A model generated the notes under the pieces. That model worked only from the letters and a program-made list of their open reading frames with translations. It made no database searches and was not told the DNA's origin. This document shows positions 4,711-5,881 of a stretch of DNA of 5,881 bases, in pieces. The stretch comes from Actinomycetes bacterium (lineage in GTDB: Bacteria > Actinomycetota > Acidimicrobiia > UBA5794). The DNA lies in NCBI GenBank assembly GCA_030598305.1, contig JAUVQC010000093.1, positions 1-5,881 of the forward strand, written 5' to 3'. Within the stretch, counting starts at the first letter, position 1, and each line of letters opens with the position of its first letter. The translations under genes and the position numbers were made by a program.

Positions 4711-5881
4711 ATGGTCAAACTGCCCTCCAGGGCACCCATTCCCTATTCGGACGTCCGCCGCCCGTACAACACCATCCGGGCAGCGGGAGCGTTGCTGTTC
4801 ATCGTGGGCGTCCTCGTGTGGAGTCATCTTGTCGGAACGACCGCCGGCCTGTTCACAATCCTGCCCGCGTCTGCTGTCCTTATCGACGCCCTCTACCGCA
4901 GGGACCATGGCAACTCCGCTCTCCCCGCTGAGATCATGGGCACGACCGCGATCGGAATCGCGCTCATGCTGCGGGGGCCAGCCGCGGGCATCCATGGCCT
5001 CTCCATCGTCTGGGTACTCGTCTCGACGAGCCTGATCCTCACGATTCGCCAATCCGCCGGACTCGTTGCGTACGTAATAGCCTGGTCGATGGCTTCTGCT
5101 GTCCTCTTCACCTACACGGACGTACCGATCGTGGGCATCATTGAAGGGTCAGGGGCCGAGGTGCTCGTAGATCGCGTGGCTGCAGCTACCTACATCGTGA
5201 CGACCTCTGTGGTGATGCTCGGCGCGATCCGAGCCGTGCTGCGGTCCCAGGACCAGCAGGCTGAGGCCCTCGCCCAGGAGCGCAGGGCGGTCCAGCTCAA
5301 GAACGAGTTCGTCTCGATGGTGAGCCACGAACTTCGTACTCCTCTGACCGGTATCTCCGGATTCACAGACACACTCGCTGAAACGTGGATGGCGCTTCCA
5401 CCTGACGAGGTGGATGAGTTCCTCGAAATCATGCGCCATGAGAACGACCACCTCTCCAACCTTGTCGAGGACATCCTCGTGATTCCGAGACTCGAGGCTG
5501 GACAGCTCCGTCTCAACCCTGAAGAGTTCGACCTCGCTGCAGAGGCACACACGGTTGCCTCCATGATCCTCGACACGGACGCCTACTCCGTAGCGATTCC
5601 TCCGAATGTCGTCGTCAACACAGACCGGACGCGGCTCAGGCAGATCCTGAGGAACCTGCTCGAGAACGCCCTTAAGTACGGCGGCGATGAGGTACTGATC
5701 GATGGGGACCTGTTGGCATCCGGTCTCTACAGGGTGGGAGTATCGGATAATGGTTCTGGCATCCCCGAGGAGGACAGAGACCGGATCTTCAAACACTTCG
5801 AACAGCTCTCCACGGGCGACGCACGGCTTCAACAGGGCGTCGGCCTCGGACTGCCGATCGCACGGAAGCTCTCGCGAGCCA
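4711..5881 (+). CDS. Membrane sensor histidine kinase (3' end cut by window edge)
   Basis: Two-component sensor that autophosphorylates on histidine and passes phosphate to a response regulator, which is not in this window. 390 residues are visible, open at the right edge. The N-terminal part has about five or six hydrophobic segments (roughly 22-40, 45-62, 74-88, 95-112, 116-135, 157-175) and belongs to no sensor family I recognise. A Gln/Glu-rich helix (178-198) links straight to the dimerisation domain, with no HAMP or PAS domain seen. H-box: SHELRTPLT with phospho-acceptor H206. ATP-binding domain: N-box RNLLENALKYG (314-324), G1 box DNGSG (346-350), F-box IFKHF (359-363) and G2 box GVGLGLPIA (376-384). 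Nearly the whole catalytic core is present, so probably only a short tail is missing. The start is fixed by a strong Shine-Dalgarno. The signal sensed is unknown; short extracytoplasmic loops suggest sensing in or near the membrane. Confidence 0.92.
   Translation, partial: MVKLPSRAPIPYSDVRRPYNTIRAAGALLFIVGVLVWSHLVGTTAGLFTILPASAVLIDALYRRDHGNSALPAEIMGTTAIGIALMLRGPAAGIHGLSIVWVLVSTSLILTIRQSAGLVAYVIAWSMASAVLFTYTDVPIVGIIEGSGAEVLVDRVAAATYIVTTSVVMLGAIRAVLRSQDQQAEALAQERRAVQLKNEFVSMVSHELRTPLTGISGFTDTLAETWMALPPDEVDEFLEIMRHENDHLSNLVEDILVIPRLEAGQLRLNPEEFDLAAEAHTVASMILDTDAYSVAIPPNVVVNTDRTRLRQILRNLLENALKYGGDEVLIDGDLLASGLYRVGVSDNGSGIPEEDRDRIFKHFEQLSTGDARLQQGVGLGLPIARKLSRA

Noticed and set aside
4429..5052. 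Minus-strand open frame (207 codons) across the PHP/kinase junction.
   Set aside because: It spans two well-supported plus-strand genes and their gap, and its translation is rich in Arg, Gly, Asp and Ser with no motif.
5149..5832. Minus-strand open frame (227 codons) opposite the histidine kinase.
   Set aside because: The plus strand carries every kinase box in frame over the same interval. The minus-strand product shows no recognisable domain, and antisense frames of this length are common in such codon usage.

Overview
The window looks like ordinary chromosomal DNA from a free-living actinobacterium (Actinomycetota). An Acidimicrobiia-like lineage is my best guess, but it is only a guess. 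The reasons are GC content of roughly 60% (by eye), a lysC-asd pair whose lysC carries an internal beta-subunit start, start codons that sit directly behind TAnnnT -10 boxes (leaderless transcription), and an Arg/Lys-rich N-terminal anchor sequence of a kind seen in actinobacterial cyclophilins. I see no mobile elements, CRISPR arrays, tRNA or rRNA genes, and no clear hairpin terminators.

Layout: two gene groups diverge from an 83-bp promoter region (2818-2900). Leftward on the minus strand are lysC (aspartokinase, 2817-1597), asd (aspartate-semialdehyde dehydrogenase, 1597-569, overlapping lysC by one base) and a PaaG-like enoyl-CoA hydratase/isomerase family gene (526 to beyond the left edge). 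LysC and Asd catalyse the first two steps from aspartate to lysine/diaminopimelate, threonine and methionine. A strong internal ribosome-binding site in lysC should also yield a separate regulatory beta subunit.

Rightward on the plus strand are a secreted cyclophilin-type lipoprotein (2901-3629), a 55-residue single-pass membrane protein (3639-3806), a PHP-domain phosphoesterase of the TrpH/RNase AM type that starts with TTG (3810-4652), and a multi-pass membrane sensor histidine kinase (4711 to beyond the right edge). The first three are almost contiguous and probably co-transcribed. The kinase follows after 58 bp and has its own good Shine-Dalgarno sequence.

No new defence or mobile system is visible. 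The points most worth a second look are: (a) three starts (lysC, the cyclophilin gene and the 55-aa gene) each with a TAnnnT box exactly 6 nt before the ATG, and a fourth at 7 nt; (b) the internal lysC start; (c) the 55-aa protein, which resembles the detached membrane anchor of an actinobacterial cyclophilin and lies in the same frame as the PHP gene with one TGA between them; (d) the loss of both hydratase glutamates in the PaaG-like enzyme.
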